From CAWVWD01 sp965662365 (GTDB lineage Bacteria > Bacteroidota > Bacteroidia > Chitinophagales > Saprospiraceae), in the NCBI GenBank assembly GCA_965662365.1, contig CBFIHR010000003.1, positions 1-64,000 of the forward strand: a stretch of DNA of 64,000 nucleotides, read 5' to 3'. Every line of letters begins with the position of its first letter. The first letter of the stretch is position 1. A model generated the notes under the pieces. The model was not told the origin of the DNA, did no database searches, and worked only from the letters and a program-made list of their open reading frames with translations. This document shows, one piece after another, positions 37,282-47,141 of the stretch. The position numbers and the translations under genes were made by a program.

Positions 37282-40200
37282 ATGAATAAAATAATTGTAT
37301 TATTGATCCTATTTCTATTTTCTGTCAATCAATTATCTGCAGTAGATTATTATTGGGTTGGTGGTAGCGGTAACTGGAATGACTACAACAGTCACTGGGC
37401 GTTGAGTTCGGGTGGTACACCGGGGAATGCAGGTGGCGTAAGTGTTGTCCCTTCGCCTTTTGATAACGTTTTTTTTGATGCCAACTCTGGCTTTACGCCA
37501 ACGAGTAATACGGTGACGATAAACGTTCCGACGATTTTTTGTAGAAATATGGATTGGACAGGTGCATTGAATAATCCGAGTTTTGTATCAACACAAGGTA
37601 TGAATGGCACTTGGAATGTTTATGGATCGATTACTTTTATTCCAAATATGGATTTTTTCTTCGATGGAAAAATCCACTTTCTGGCAAATAATGAATACCA
37701 CACGATTACTTCTGCAACGCAGCATTTTGATGGTGAATTATGGTTCGATGGCTTGGGCGGTAACTGGGCGATTCAAGATTCGATGTCGGTTAATTTTATA
37801 GAATTATTGGAAGGTGATTTTTTTAGTAACGGAAATGCGATTCGGGTCGATACTTTTCTGGCAGAAACTACTTCGATGACGGTCGATACCTTGCATTTAG
37901 CTAATTCTAACATTTATTTATATGACAATGGCAGTCGATTTATTATTAATGCAAACAATACAAATCCTAACTCTCCAACCTTATTAAATACAAATTTAGA
38001 CAACGTAAATTTTTATTATAACTATGATTTTCAACTAAGTGAAAATCGAACTTTATACCTGAATTTGCTTGATAGTACGACCATTAATGCTGTTTATTTT
38101 TATCAGCCGTCACAAGCCGCAATACCACAAATTGGTGGAATGATAGACTCTTTATTGGCAAACGAAATGGTCAATATTCAAGAGGTTCATTTTTATAACA
38201 CTTCACATTTAGGGCATACAAAAATCGCCAATTCGACAACGGAATTAATCCGGATCAATAATATTTTTGCCTATAATCTGGCAAATTATATTACGCTCGA
38301 TTTTATTTCAGATTGTAGCTGTCAGTACGTTTTATTAGAAAAAAATAACTCGAAAGTTGTTACAGGCGATTATGGGACGGTTCATTTTAAAGCAAATGGA
38401 GAATTAGCTAATGGCTTTTTTGACGAAGTAATTATAGAGGGAAATGCTTTCATTACTTCAGAGACTTTATCTCCGAATTACGAAGGTACATTTATCGGAA
38501 ATGCACACCTTTTTCAAGATGGAAAAATACTAAAAAAAGACCTCAATCATCCCTTACAATTCGATACTTTAAAACTCACCGAAGAACATATTTACTTCTT
38601 CTCCGATACCATTTCGTTTACACAAAATGGCTGGTTAGATGCGGTCGGTACTTGTTACAAACCGATTATGTTTAAAAGCAATAACTACGATGCTCCATTT
38701 ATTTTTAATGCGGCTTGTGATACGATTCGTTGCGAACACACGATTCTTGAGAATGGTCGAGGAACGGGCGTAGCTGACTTTTTGGCGATAGCCGGACAAG
38801 ATAAAGAAGGGAACTCCAACTGGAACTTCTTCCCTCCTACTCCACGGACGTTATTTTGGGTTGGCGGCGATGGCGACTGGGACGATTCACAACATTGGTC
38901 ACTGACCTCTGGCGGCACTGGCGGCGAATGTTTACCGACGATTTATGATGATGTTTTTTTTAATAATAGTTCAGGTTTTCAAAATGGCGACTCGGTTCAT
39001 ATCAATATTCCTCGAGCATTTTGTAAATCTATGGATTGGTCAAATGTCAGTAATACACCTGTTTTCCACATTCCGACAGGAAACGATTTATATATTCATG
39101 GTTCATTGACTTTCGTACCCGATATGGAAACTTACACGCCCGGCGTTGTTTGGTTTTCAGCTACAACTGGCGGAAATACGATTACGACCGCACATCATCA
39201 TTTTGATAATGAAGTCAAACTACAAGGAAAAGGTGGTGATTGGTCGCTGCAAGATTCAATGTCTGTTTACACTTTTATTCTAAAAGAAGGGGATTTTTAT
39301 AGCAACCAAAATTCAATTCGACCAGGCTTTTTCTATGCCGATGCAAGCCCGACAACTTTAGACACCTTGGACTTATATCATTCTAATATTTATCCATATT
39401 TGAATGGTAGTGAATTTAAAATTTATGCCAATAAAATCGGTTTTCAAAATCGCCTAACGACTGATTTGAATGCGACTAACTTTTACTTTTATGATCCCAG
39501 TTCGAGTATTCGAATACTTGATTTGCGATTAGCCGATACGGCTTATATCGGTGAAGTGATTTTTTCTGGTGGCGGAGCTGGACAATTTGACTATATCAAA
39601 GGAAATGGTGAAGTTTATATCAATTTAGTCGAGGCCTATTTCCCTTGTCACGTACAACATAGTGAGTTTGCGACGACTACAGACCTGATTCATATTGATA
39701 CAACCTTAGTACATTCCCTGGGCGTTTCAACCGTCCGAAGTTGTGAGTGTAATTATACTGAAATTGATGGCGAAGGTCATGTGCATTCGGGATTGTATAA
39801 TAAAGTGATTATTCATGAAGAAGGTAAAATTTTTAATGGCTATTTTAATTACATTTATATCGGAAAAGAGGCCGAAGTCTATACCAATACACCTCAACCT
39901 ACAATTCTACTACCTAATAGTAATAGTGGTAGCGGAGCTGATGATTTTCAAGGAACATTCATCGGTTATGCGACCCTCGAAGACGATGGTTTTCTACAAC
40001 AAGAAGTCTTAGTGTATCCGCTACAATTTGATACCTTAAAACTCCATCCAGGTAAACTCTACGAAGTCCGAGATACCATAAATTTTACACAAAACGGCTG
40101 GTTAGATGCCGTCGGTTTGTGCGATAAATATATTACGATAAAATCACAAGATGCCAATATTCCCTATTTTATCAATGCGTTATGCGATACGATTAATGTC

Positions 40201-43200
40201 AATTATACCATTTTAGAAGATAGCGAAGGCATCGGAAATGCGGACTTTATAGCCGATAATACCATTGATAATGGAGGTTTGACAAATTGGGTCATCAATC
40301 CGCCTCAACCTCGGACTTTATACTGGGTCGGTGGCAACGGTAACTGGTCTGACCCGCAACATTGGTCGCTCACTTCTGGCGGCACTCCTGGCGAATGTAT
40401 GCCGACTTTAGAAGATGATGTTTTTATAGATGCCAACGCAGGTTTTGCCCCAAACGATTCCGTGATTATTGACATCGAATTATCTTACTGTAAAAGTATA
40501 GACTGGACTGGCGCACCGAATAACCCGATTTTTATGACTTATCGGAATGATGCGACTTATTTTGTCAATGGCTCGTTGACCTGTATTAATAATATGAACT
40601 TTGCGTACAACAACGATATGGAATTTGTGTCTGATACTTTCGGCAATACCATCACCTCTGCCAATCAATATTTTCAATGTGAAATTACCTTTAATGGCGA
40701 TGGAAATTGGACATTATTGGATTCGATGACGGCTACTATTGTGGACTTGGACGAAGGCAGTTTATTTAGTAATGCACAATCCATCACTTTAGATAAATTC
40801 ACTGCAAACCCAGTCGGTGGCTCACAAACTTTAGACACGTTAGATTTTACCAATTCTAACATTTACGTTTATACAGGCAGTGGCAGAGTCAATATTTTTG
40901 GCGATACCTTATTAAGTATCAAAAATTATTTACACACAAAATTAGATGATGCGAACTTCTATTATACTTCATTATCCAATATCGGCGGCCGACAATTAAC
41001 ACTTGTTCTGTCCGATTCTGCCTTTATTAATGAAGTAATTTTCAGCGGCACAAACCAAGCAACAGCAATAGATGTAGTCGGTTTAAATAGTTATGTAGAA
41101 ATGAATCTTTTAGAATTACATCGAACAGCTTTTGTCGGTTTTACGAACAATACGCCTTCGACCACCGATTTATTCCGCATTGATTCAGTCCGTAGCTTTA
41201 ACACCTCAACTACTGGTTTTAACCTCAACCTCAATTACTGTAATTGTGACGATATTTTTGTGACTCGAAACGGAAAAATCACAGGCGGTCGTTCTAACAC
41301 AATTCTAATTAATGAAGCAAGCAGGATTGAAGATGGTGAGTTTGGAATTGTTACCCTCAATGGACCTGCAACTGTCCGAACGGGAGGCGTCGCACCAAAT
41401 CCAAGCAATATTTTTCCAAATACGACTTTTGGTACGCTTTCGCTAAATGAAGACGCAATCATCTACGGAGAAAATAGCGGAACAAACCCACTTTTAGTCG
41501 ATACCATTCGCTTGATTCCTGGCAAAGAATACAAATGGAAAGACGTAATGACCATCACCGCCAATGGCTGGTTAGACGCTATCGGAACAGGTTCACTACC
41601 GATAATTATGCGTTCGACACAAGCAGGCGTACAAGGTACGATTAAGAGTTTGACCGATTCGATTTGTATTAATTATATCTTTATGTCCGACCTCGACACC
41701 GCAGGAACTGCCGTTTTTCATGCCGGAAAAATCAGTGTCGATATTGTTAATAATGACGGATGGATTTTTGAAGATTGTTGTTCGTCCTTTGGCTTATCCG
41801 AACTTTTTGCGGTTCACGATACCACAATTTGTGTGGGCGATTCCGTTGATTTACAGGTCTATTATGGCCAGTGTAATGGCTGTACGTTCCAATGGTCAGA
41901 TGGCGATACGTCCGAGATACGCACCGTTTCGCCACCTATTACGACAACCTATACCGTCACGGCTATTCGTCCCGAAGGCTGTTCGAGTATTGATACATTT
42001 CGTATTAATATCGTTCCAGTTCCGATTATAAACTTACAAAATGATACCACTATTTCTGATACCTCGCAGGCCTTGCTGCTGACACATTCGCCGACAGGCG
42101 GAACATGGTCAGGGACAGGTGTCAACAATTCGGGCGTTTTCGACCCGATGTTGACAGGACATGGCGTTTATCCATTGACCTATACCGTCAGTAATGGACT
42201 TTGCGATGCGACCGATTCTGTGACATTAACGGTGACCTTGGACGGCTGCCTTTTTGATACTTTACATCTGACAAATTTCAACGGCTACGATGTTAGTTGT
42301 AACGGAGCGAATGACGGTTCGGCACAAATCACCGCCCTACAAGGAACTGCTCCCTTTACTTATCTTTGGAGTAACGGAAACACCGATTCCGTTGCCACAA
42401 ATTTAAGTGCAGGAACTTACAACATTACCGCAACCGATGCTAATGGTTGTTCTAATATTTTGAGTATTACGATTACCGAACCAACACTTTTGACGGCTTC
42501 CGCCAATATTTTATCAGCAATAAGTTTTCCAGGTTTAAACGATGGAAATGTGACCGTAACGCCTTCTGGCGGAACTTCGCCTTACACTTATTTGTGGTCA
42601 AATAATGCGACAACGCAAACCATAAATAACCTTTTTGCAGGAACTTATACGGTAACAATTACAGACGCAAACGGTTGTCAAACAACAACTTCGGTCACTT
42701 TAACGGATCCGACAATATTCTTATCACAAATACAAATCAACTCAAATTATAACGGTTTTAACGTATCGTGTTTTGGTGCGAATGACGGCAATGCAACCGT
42801 TCAAGTTGCGAACGGGACAACGCCTTACACCTTCCTTTGGAACAATGGCGAAACGACACAAACCGCTACAAATTTGCCAGCGGGCTGGGCAGTTGTCACG
42901 ATCACCGATGCCACAAATCAAGTTTTAATTGATTCCGTTAACTTGACCGAACCTACGCCTTTGGTGGCTTCCGCCAATATAGTTGCTGCAATTTCATGTT
43001 TTGGAATCACGGACGGCAGCCTTTCGGCAAATGCAGTCGGCGGCGTTCCGACCTACTCGTATTTATGGAATAACACCTTAAATAATGTGACTTTAAATAA
43101 TTTGCCGCAAGGCACTTACGAAGTCACAATAACCGATGCGAATAACTGTATTGATTCGGCTTCCGTGACTTTAACAGAACCAACACAATTAACCGTTTCA

Positions 43201-45093
43201 ATTACACAAGATTCGATTTACAACGGTTTTGGCGTTCGTTGTTTTAATGGAAATGACGGACACGTTACGGCTTCCGTCAATGGCGGCACACCGAATTATG
43301 CCTACGTTTGGAATAATTCGCAAACGACAGCTTCCGCCAATAATTTGTCTGCTGGAATGCAAATCGTCACCGTCACCGATGCGAATAATTGCACCGTTTC
43401 AGACACCATTATTTTAAATCAACCAACGGCAATTACAACAACAACAGTTACGACCGATTATAACGGCTTCAATATTTCCTGTTTTGGTGGAAATGATGCG
43501 GCTGCAAGTACCTCAGCTTCAGGCGGTGTTCCGACTTATAATTATGCTTGGAATAACGCACAAAATTTGGCTTCCGCCAATAATTTGTCCGCAGGTTTGG
43601 CGATAGTGACGATTACCGATTTGAATAATTGTACGTTAATCGACAGCACGATGATCACCGAACCGACGGCTTTAAATCTTGGCACTTTAGTTACTTCAAA
43701 TTATAACGGTCAAGATATTTCGTGTTTTGGTGCAAATGACGGCAGCGTTGCAGCGACACTTTCAGGCGGAGTTTTTGGCTACAATTTCCAATGGAATACG
43801 AATCAAACGGACAGCACCTTGACGAGTTTAGTCGGAGGAACATACTACGTCACCGCAACCGATGCTAACAATTGTACGACCAACGACAGCATAATTTTAA
43901 CTGAACCTTTGGCTTTAGCCAATACATTAACAACCGCAAATACATCGTGCAACGGTTCACAAAATATCACCGCAACAACAACTGGTGGAACAGGAAATTA
44001 CACCTACAATTGGAACAACGGCAACACAACAAACGTCAATCCAAATCTTTTTGGAGGAACGTATTTTATTACCATTTCCGACATTAATAATTGTACGATT
44101 TTCGACTCGATTACGATTACAACTTTAGACACTTTGAGCATAAATCTCGGCAACGACACGATTCTATGTTTGGGCGAAAGCCTAACCCTAAACGCCACAC
44201 AAGCGGATATTACCAACTACGTTTGGCAAGATAATTCTACGAATCCGACTTTTACGGTTTCAGAAAATGGAAATTATTATGTTGAAATTACAAATATCAA
44301 CGGTTGTACAGCTTCCGATTCGATTTTGGTGACCTATTCTGTAATTGAGTTATTGCAACCGTTACCGATTGATACCACAATTTGCGAAAATACAACTTTT
44401 GAAATAGACGCAACCGCTACCGATGGCATTTCATATCAATGGCAAGACGGCACGACAACGCCAAATTATACGGTTTACGATGAAGGATTTTACACGGTAA
44501 CGGTAACGAATATTTACAACTGTACCGCTGATTTTTCTACGAATATTTCGGTACAATTACCGCCACAAGTAGCGGCACAATTGCCAACCGATACGATAAT
44601 GTGTAATAATAATCCGATTACGTTAAACGCACAAGCGACTTACGCCACGGATTATTTTTGGGAAGGCGAATCTGCATTTTATCAACAAAATTCACAGTTT
44701 GATTCTACATTTTTGGTAACATACCCTGGGATTTACAGCGTTGAAATTACGAATTATTGTGGCGGCTTTACGCAATATGTGGAAATCACTGAAGAAGATT
44801 GCGGCTGTTATCCTTACATCCCGAATGCGTTTACACCAAACAACGACGGCACAAACGATGAATTTGAAGTTTATTCCAATTGTCCATTAGATAATTTTCA
44901 TTTAGAAATTTATGACCGTTACGGTGGACGAGTTTTTATTTCAAAAGACAGAAACGATAAATGGGACGGCACAATTCGAGGAAAAATGACAAATCCTGGC
45001 GTTTACGTTTGGGTTTTACAATTTACCGCTATGAATGAACAAGGTGAAATGGAAGATAGACAGATGAGTGGAGATGTGACGGTGGTGAGGTGA
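37282..45093 (+). CDS. Giant T9SS surface protein with triplicated N-terminal unit and SprB repeats
   Basis: A 2603-residue secreted protein with a signal peptide ending QLSAV. Three related units of about 490 residues follow (starting near residues 22, 522 and 1010), each opening with a WVGGxGxW motif, then HW, SGGT and PTxxDDVFF/DNVFF signatures, and containing repeated strand-rich segments that look like a beta-helix or stacked-sheet stalk. Next come a PKD/Ig-like region (about 1510-1660), eight SprB-type repeats (about 1667-2280, core SCFGANDG), three short Ig-like units (LNATQADITNYVWQDNST type), and a gliding-motility-associated type B sorting domain (IPNAFTPNNDGTNDEF, IYDRYGGRVF, WDGTIRGKMTNPGVYVW). 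Probably an elongated T9SS-exported adhesin. It ends about 380 bases before a convergent sigma-factor gene. Confidence 0.92.
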   Translation: MNKIIVLLILFLFSVNQLSAVDYYWVGGSGNWNDYNSHWALSSGGTPGNAGGVSVVPSPFDNVFFDANSGFTPTSNTVTINVPTIFCRNMDWTGALNNPSFVSTQGMNGTWNVYGSITFIPNMDFFFDGKIHFLANNEYHTITSATQHFDGELWFDGLGGNWAIQDSMSVNFIELLEGDFFSNGNAIRVDTFLAETTSMTVDTLHLANSNIYLYDNGSRFIINANNTNPNSPTLLNTNLDNVNFYYNYDFQLSENRTLYLNLLDSTTINAVYFYQPSQAAIPQIGGMIDSLLANEMVNIQEVHFYNTSHLGHTKIANSTTELIRINNIFAYNLANYITLDFISDCSCQYVLLEKNNSKVVTGDYGTVHFKANGELANGFFDEVIIEGNAFITSETLSPNYEGTFIGNAHLFQDGKILKKDLNHPLQFDTLKLTEEHIYFFSDTISFTQNGWLDAVGTCYKPIMFKSNNYDAPFIFNAACDTIRCEHTILENGRGTGVADFLAIAGQDKEGNSNWNFFPPTPRTLFWVGGDGDWDDSQHWSLTSGGTGGECLPTIYDDVFFNNSSGFQNGDSVHINIPRAFCKSMDWSNVSNTPVFHIPTGNDLYIHGSLTFVPDMETYTPGVVWFSATTGGNTITTAHHHFDNEVKLQGKGGDWSLQDSMSVYTFILKEGDFYSNQNSIRPGFFYADASPTTLDTLDLYHSNIYPYLNGSEFKIYANKIGFQNRLTTDLNATNFYFYDPSSSIRILDLRLADTAYIGEVIFSGGGAGQFDYIKGNGEVYINLVEAYFPCHVQHSEFATTTDLIHIDTTLVHSLGVSTVRSCECNYTEIDGEGHVHSGLYNKVIIHEEGKIFNGYFNYIYIGKEAEVYTNTPQPTILLPNSNSGSGADDFQGTFIGYATLEDDGFLQQEVLVYPLQFDTLKLHPGKLYEVRDTINFTQNGWLDAVGLCDKYITIKSQDANIPYFINALCDTINVNYTILEDSEGIGNADFIADNTIDNGGLTNWVINPPQPRTLYWVGGNGNWSDPQHWSLTSGGTPGECMPTLEDDVFIDANAGFAPNDSVIIDIELSYCKSIDWTGAPNNPIFMTYRNDATYFVNGSLTCINNMNFAYNNDMEFVSDTFGNTITSANQYFQCEITFNGDGNWTLLDSMTATIVDLDEGSLFSNAQSITLDKFTANPVGGSQTLDTLDFTNSNIYVYTGSGRVNIFGDTLLSIKNYLHTKLDDANFYYTSLSNIGGRQLTLVLSDSAFINEVIFSGTNQATAIDVVGLNSYVEMNLLELHRTAFVGFTNNTPSTTDLFRIDSVRSFNTSTTGFNLNLNYCNCDDIFVTRNGKITGGRSNTILINEASRIEDGEFGIVTLNGPATVRTGGVAPNPSNIFPNTTFGTLSLNEDAIIYGENSGTNPLLVDTIRLIPGKEYKWKDVMTITANGWLDAIGTGSLPIIMRSTQAGVQGTIKSLTDSICINYIFMSDLDTAGTAVFHAGKISVDIVNNDGWIFEDCCSSFGLSELFAVHDTTICVGDSVDLQVYYGQCNGCTFQWSDGDTSEIRTVSPPITTTYTVTAIRPEGCSSIDTFRINIVPVPIINLQNDTTISDTSQALLLTHSPTGGTWSGTGVNNSGVFDPMLTGHGVYPLTYTVSNGLCDATDSVTLTVTLDGCLFDTLHLTNFNGYDVSCNGANDGSAQITALQGTAPFTYLWSNGNTDSVATNLSAGTYNITATDANGCSNILSITITEPTLLTASANILSAISFPGLNDGNVTVTPSGGTSPYTYLWSNNATTQTINNLFAGTYTVTITDANGCQTTTSVTLTDPTIFLSQIQINSNYNGFNVSCFGANDGNATVQVANGTTPYTFLWNNGETTQTATNLPAGWAVVTITDATNQVLIDSVNLTEPTPLVASANIVAAISCFGITDGSLSANAVGGVPTYSYLWNNTLNNVTLNNLPQGTYEVTITDANNCIDSASVTLTEPTQLTVSITQDSIYNGFGVRCFNGNDGHVTASVNGGTPNYAYVWNNSQTTASANNLSAGMQIVTVTDANNCTVSDTIILNQPTAITTTTVTTDYNGFNISCFGGNDAAASTSASGGVPTYNYAWNNAQNLASANNLSAGLAIVTITDLNNCTLIDSTMITEPTALNLGTLVTSNYNGQDISCFGANDGSVAATLSGGVFGYNFQWNTNQTDSTLTSLVGGTYYVTATDANNCTTNDSIILTEPLALANTLTTANTSCNGSQNITATTTGGTGNYTYNWNNGNTTNVNPNLFGGTYFITISDINNCTIFDSITITTLDTLSINLGNDTILCLGESLTLNATQADITNYVWQDNSTNPTFTVSENGNYYVEITNINGCTASDSILVTYSVIELLQPLPIDTTICENTTFEIDATATDGISYQWQDGTTTPNYTVYDEGFYTVTVTNIYNCTADFSTNISVQLPPQVAAQLPTDTIMCNNNPITLNAQATYATDYFWEGESAFYQQNSQFDSTFLVTYPGIYSVEITNYCGGFTQYVEITEEDCGCYPYIPNAFTPNNDGTNDEFEVYSNCPLDNFHLEIYDRYGGRVFISKDRNDKWDGTIRGKMTNPGVYVWVLQFTAMNEQGEMEDRQMSGDVTVVR

Positions 45094-45472
45094 TTTTGTG
45101 AAGTAGGATTATTACAAATCGCAGCAACATGAGTCGTCCTGAAAAAATCAGCTAAAAAAGGTGTAGCCGATACTGGAAATATGGCATATTTTGACAACTT
45201 AGTACTTACTTTTGACTGTGAGCGTAAAAGCTCGAAGCCAAAATCTTATTAGATAATATCTTGGGCTACAACAACATATACTCGGATGACGTAGATAACT
45301 TATTAGAGTTGATTTGATACTTGATAACGAAAAACACATTTTTTATCAAAAAAGTGTACGTAAATCGTGTATTTTGAGCCATAGCTTTTCCCAAAAGTCA
45401 TAAGTTATGGCTCGAAATATTTTTATGATAAGTCCTTTATTTACTCGTTACCTACTCGCTGTAATACTCTAA
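45094..45472. other. Intergenic region after the second adhesin
   Basis: No gene is supported in these 379 bases. Short frames read as protein-like at 45228-45317 (ending with LLDNILGYNNIYSDDVDNL) but are closed by stops on both sides, so at best they are a decayed remnant. Two hairpins lie at 45334-45357 and 45371-45418. Confidence 0.4.
45371..45418. terminator. Hairpin between convergent adhesin and sigma genes
   Basis: ATTTTGAGCCATA (45371-45383) pairs with TATGGCTCGAAAT (45406-45418), one T-G wobble, around an inner CTTTT/AAAAG stem. A second hairpin, ACAC-A-TTTTTT with AAAAAAGTGT, lies upstream at 45334-45357. Confidence 0.6.
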
Positions 45473-46036
45473 TTACACCAAATAATCGGTCTTTTTGCCT
45501 AATGCCTTGGAAGCTCTTGAAAGATGCTTTGCCGTAGCGGCATAGGACAGCCCCATTACTGTCGCAATCTCTGTAATATCCATATTTTCATAATAACGCA
45601 AGAAAAGTGCTTCTCTTTGTTGAGGTGAAAGCGTATTAATGAGTTTCATCACGACTTTTTCTTTTTGTTTCGTGATTTCTTTTTTGATAATATCTTGCTC
45701 AACTGAACTGGTAAGAGCTTTGTTTTCTAATGAGAATTGATTCGTATGTTTGTTACGACACTTGTTTTTACGTATAAAGTCCAAGGTAAAATTGCGTAAA
45801 ATACCAATCAACAAGACTTTAATAGTCGTCTTTGGTGTGATTCGTTGACGCTTCCGCCATAGGTGGACGAAAAAGTCCTGCAAGCAATCTTCAGTGATTG
45901 TACGATTCTTCAAAATTCCGTAACAATAATTAAATAAATCATTGTAATAAGTGGAATAAATCGTGTGGAATGCACGCTCCTCTCCTAATTGGAAAGCACT
46001 CCATATATCGTTGGTTGTTGTATTTATATTTTGCAT
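45473..46036 (-). CDS. ECF-type RNA polymerase sigma factor
   Basis: A 187-residue sigma-70 family factor with region 2 (FHTIYSTYYNDLFNYCYGIL, then EDCLQDFFVHLWRKRQ) and region 4 (LSPQQREALFLRYYENMDIT, EIATVMGLSYAATAKHLSRA). The ATG at 46034-46036 was chosen; the frame also opens two codons earlier at a TTG. No anti-sigma or FecR gene is adjacent: the gene is alone, convergent with the adhesin. Its upstream region carries a promoter and two matching palindromes at 46068-46110, so repression or self-control is likely. Target genes are unknown; the nearby T9SS cargo genes are candidates only by position. Confidence 0.88.
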   Translation of the reverse strand: MQNINTTTNDIWSAFQLGEERAFHTIYSTYYNDLFNYCYGILKNRTITEDCLQDFFVHLWRKRQRITPKTTIKVLLIGILRNFTLDFIRKNKCRNKHTNQFSLENKALTSSVEQDIIKKEITKQKEKVVMKLINTLSPQQREALFLRYYENMDITEIATVMGLSYAATAKHLSRASKALGKKTDYLV

Positions 46037-46067
46037 AATCAATAATTTGGTCCAAGCCCTTTTCTAT

Positions 46068-46110
46068 GTGTCTATTATACACTTAGAATGTCTTTGTGTC
46101 AAAAATACAC
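46068..46110. promoter_or_regulatory. Twin palindromic operator candidate, GTGTC-N5-TACAC
   Basis: GTGTC-TATTA-TACAC (46068-46082) and GTGTC-AAAAA-TACAC (46096-46110) share half-sites and spacing, with centres 28 bp apart, close to three helical turns. The second overlaps the -7 box of the sigma-factor promoter. The first lies between that box and the start codon. Confidence 0.6.
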
Positions 46111-46130
46111 TATATTGTTAAAAAATCAAA
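46100..46130 (-). promoter_or_regulatory. Promoter of the ECF sigma gene
   Basis: On the minus strand TTTG (46130-46127), a 19-base spacer and TATTTTTG (46107-46100) match the full Bacteroidota consensus. The start codon is 64 bases downstream of the -7 box. Confidence 0.7.
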
Positions 46131-46304
46131 TTTTATTCTGTAAAAACTTTAAAACCTTACTAAAAATTTGATGACTTGGTAATGCTCCTTTTTATTTAAA
46201 ACGTAATAAAGAATGGAACAAAATAAATTTCACCTAATTTATTTTTGAATAAGCGTTAGAAAATTTATTGTGCATTGAATAGTTACCTTTCAAAATTTGA
46301 TAAA

Positions 46305-47087
46305 ATGATTTTTCAAGACCAGTTAAATAGAATTATTCAAGTCAATTTTCCTCCCCAAAGAATTATTTCTTTGGTACCTTCTCAGACGGAACTGTTGTAT
46401 GATTTGGGATTACGAGAAGAAGTTGTGGGTATTACAAAGTTTTGTGTGCATCCGGAGGACTGGTTTCGTACAAAAACGAGAATTGGAGGAACAAAGCAGC
46501 TGAATTTGGAGCGTATCGAATCGTTAGCACCTGACTTGATTATTGCAAACAGAGAAGAAAATAATAAGGAACAGATTGAGTATCTGGCGTCTAAGTTTCC
46601 TGTTTGGGTGAGTGATATTGTAACTTTTGAGGATGCTTTGGAGATGATTCGGCAAGTTGGAAATTTAGTAAATCAATCAATTGAGGCGAAGCACTTGATA
46701 CGTCAAATTATTCATCGAAAAAGTATTTACATTCGACCTTCAACACCGCCTAGAGTCGCTTACTTCATTTGGCGAAAGCCATATATGATCGCTGCAAACG
46801 ATACGTACATCAACGAAATGCTAAAACTTTATGGAGCGACTAATGTGTTTGAGCATTTGACCCGTTATCCAGAGATTGAGGTGAATGATTTAAAATCTAT
46901 GGAGATTGATATGATTTTTTTAGCCTCAGAACCTTATCCTTTTCAAGCCAAACATTTAGAAGAGTTCAGTCGTATTTGTCCTAATGCTTCAGTCCTCTTG
47001 GTTGATGGTGAGTTATTTTCATGGTACGGAAGCCGAATGTTAAAGGCTTTTTCTTATTTTGCAGCGTTGAGTAATCAGACCTCTTAA
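46305..47087 (+). CDS. Helical-backbone metal-receptor protein (BtuF/FhuD-like), no signal peptide
   Basis: A 260-residue protein of the periplasmic-binding-protein superfamily for cobalamin or ferric siderophores: RIISLVPSQTELLYDLGLREEVVGIT at the start, IESLAPDLIIANREE, the long-helix region, and the C-terminal lobe LKSMEIDMIFLASEPYPF. Unlike classical members it has no secretion signal, so it may stay in the cytoplasm. No permease or ATPase gene follows. The frame opens at a TTG (46275), but the ATG at 46305 starts directly before the conserved domain and was chosen. The subtilase gene follows after 54 bases, so they may be co-transcribed. Confidence 0.8.
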   Translation: MIFQDQLNRIIQVNFPPQRIISLVPSQTELLYDLGLREEVVGITKFCVHPEDWFRTKTRIGGTKQLNLERIESLAPDLIIANREENNKEQIEYLASKFPVWVSDIVTFEDALEMIRQVGNLVNQSIEAKHLIRQIIHRKSIYIRPSTPPRVAYFIWRKPYMIAANDTYINEMLKLYGATNVFEHLTRYPEIEVNDLKSMEIDMIFLASEPYPFQAKHLEEFSRICPNASVLLVDGELFSWYGSRMLKAFSYFAALSNQTS

Positions 47088-47141
47088 CATTCATATTCTA
47101 AAATAGACGTTACTTTGAAAATGAATTAAATCAAACAATCA

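Noticed and set aside
45228..45317. Short protein-like fragment after the second adhesin
   Set aside because: Bounded by stops, about 29 codons, and not recognisable as a transposase or other remnant.
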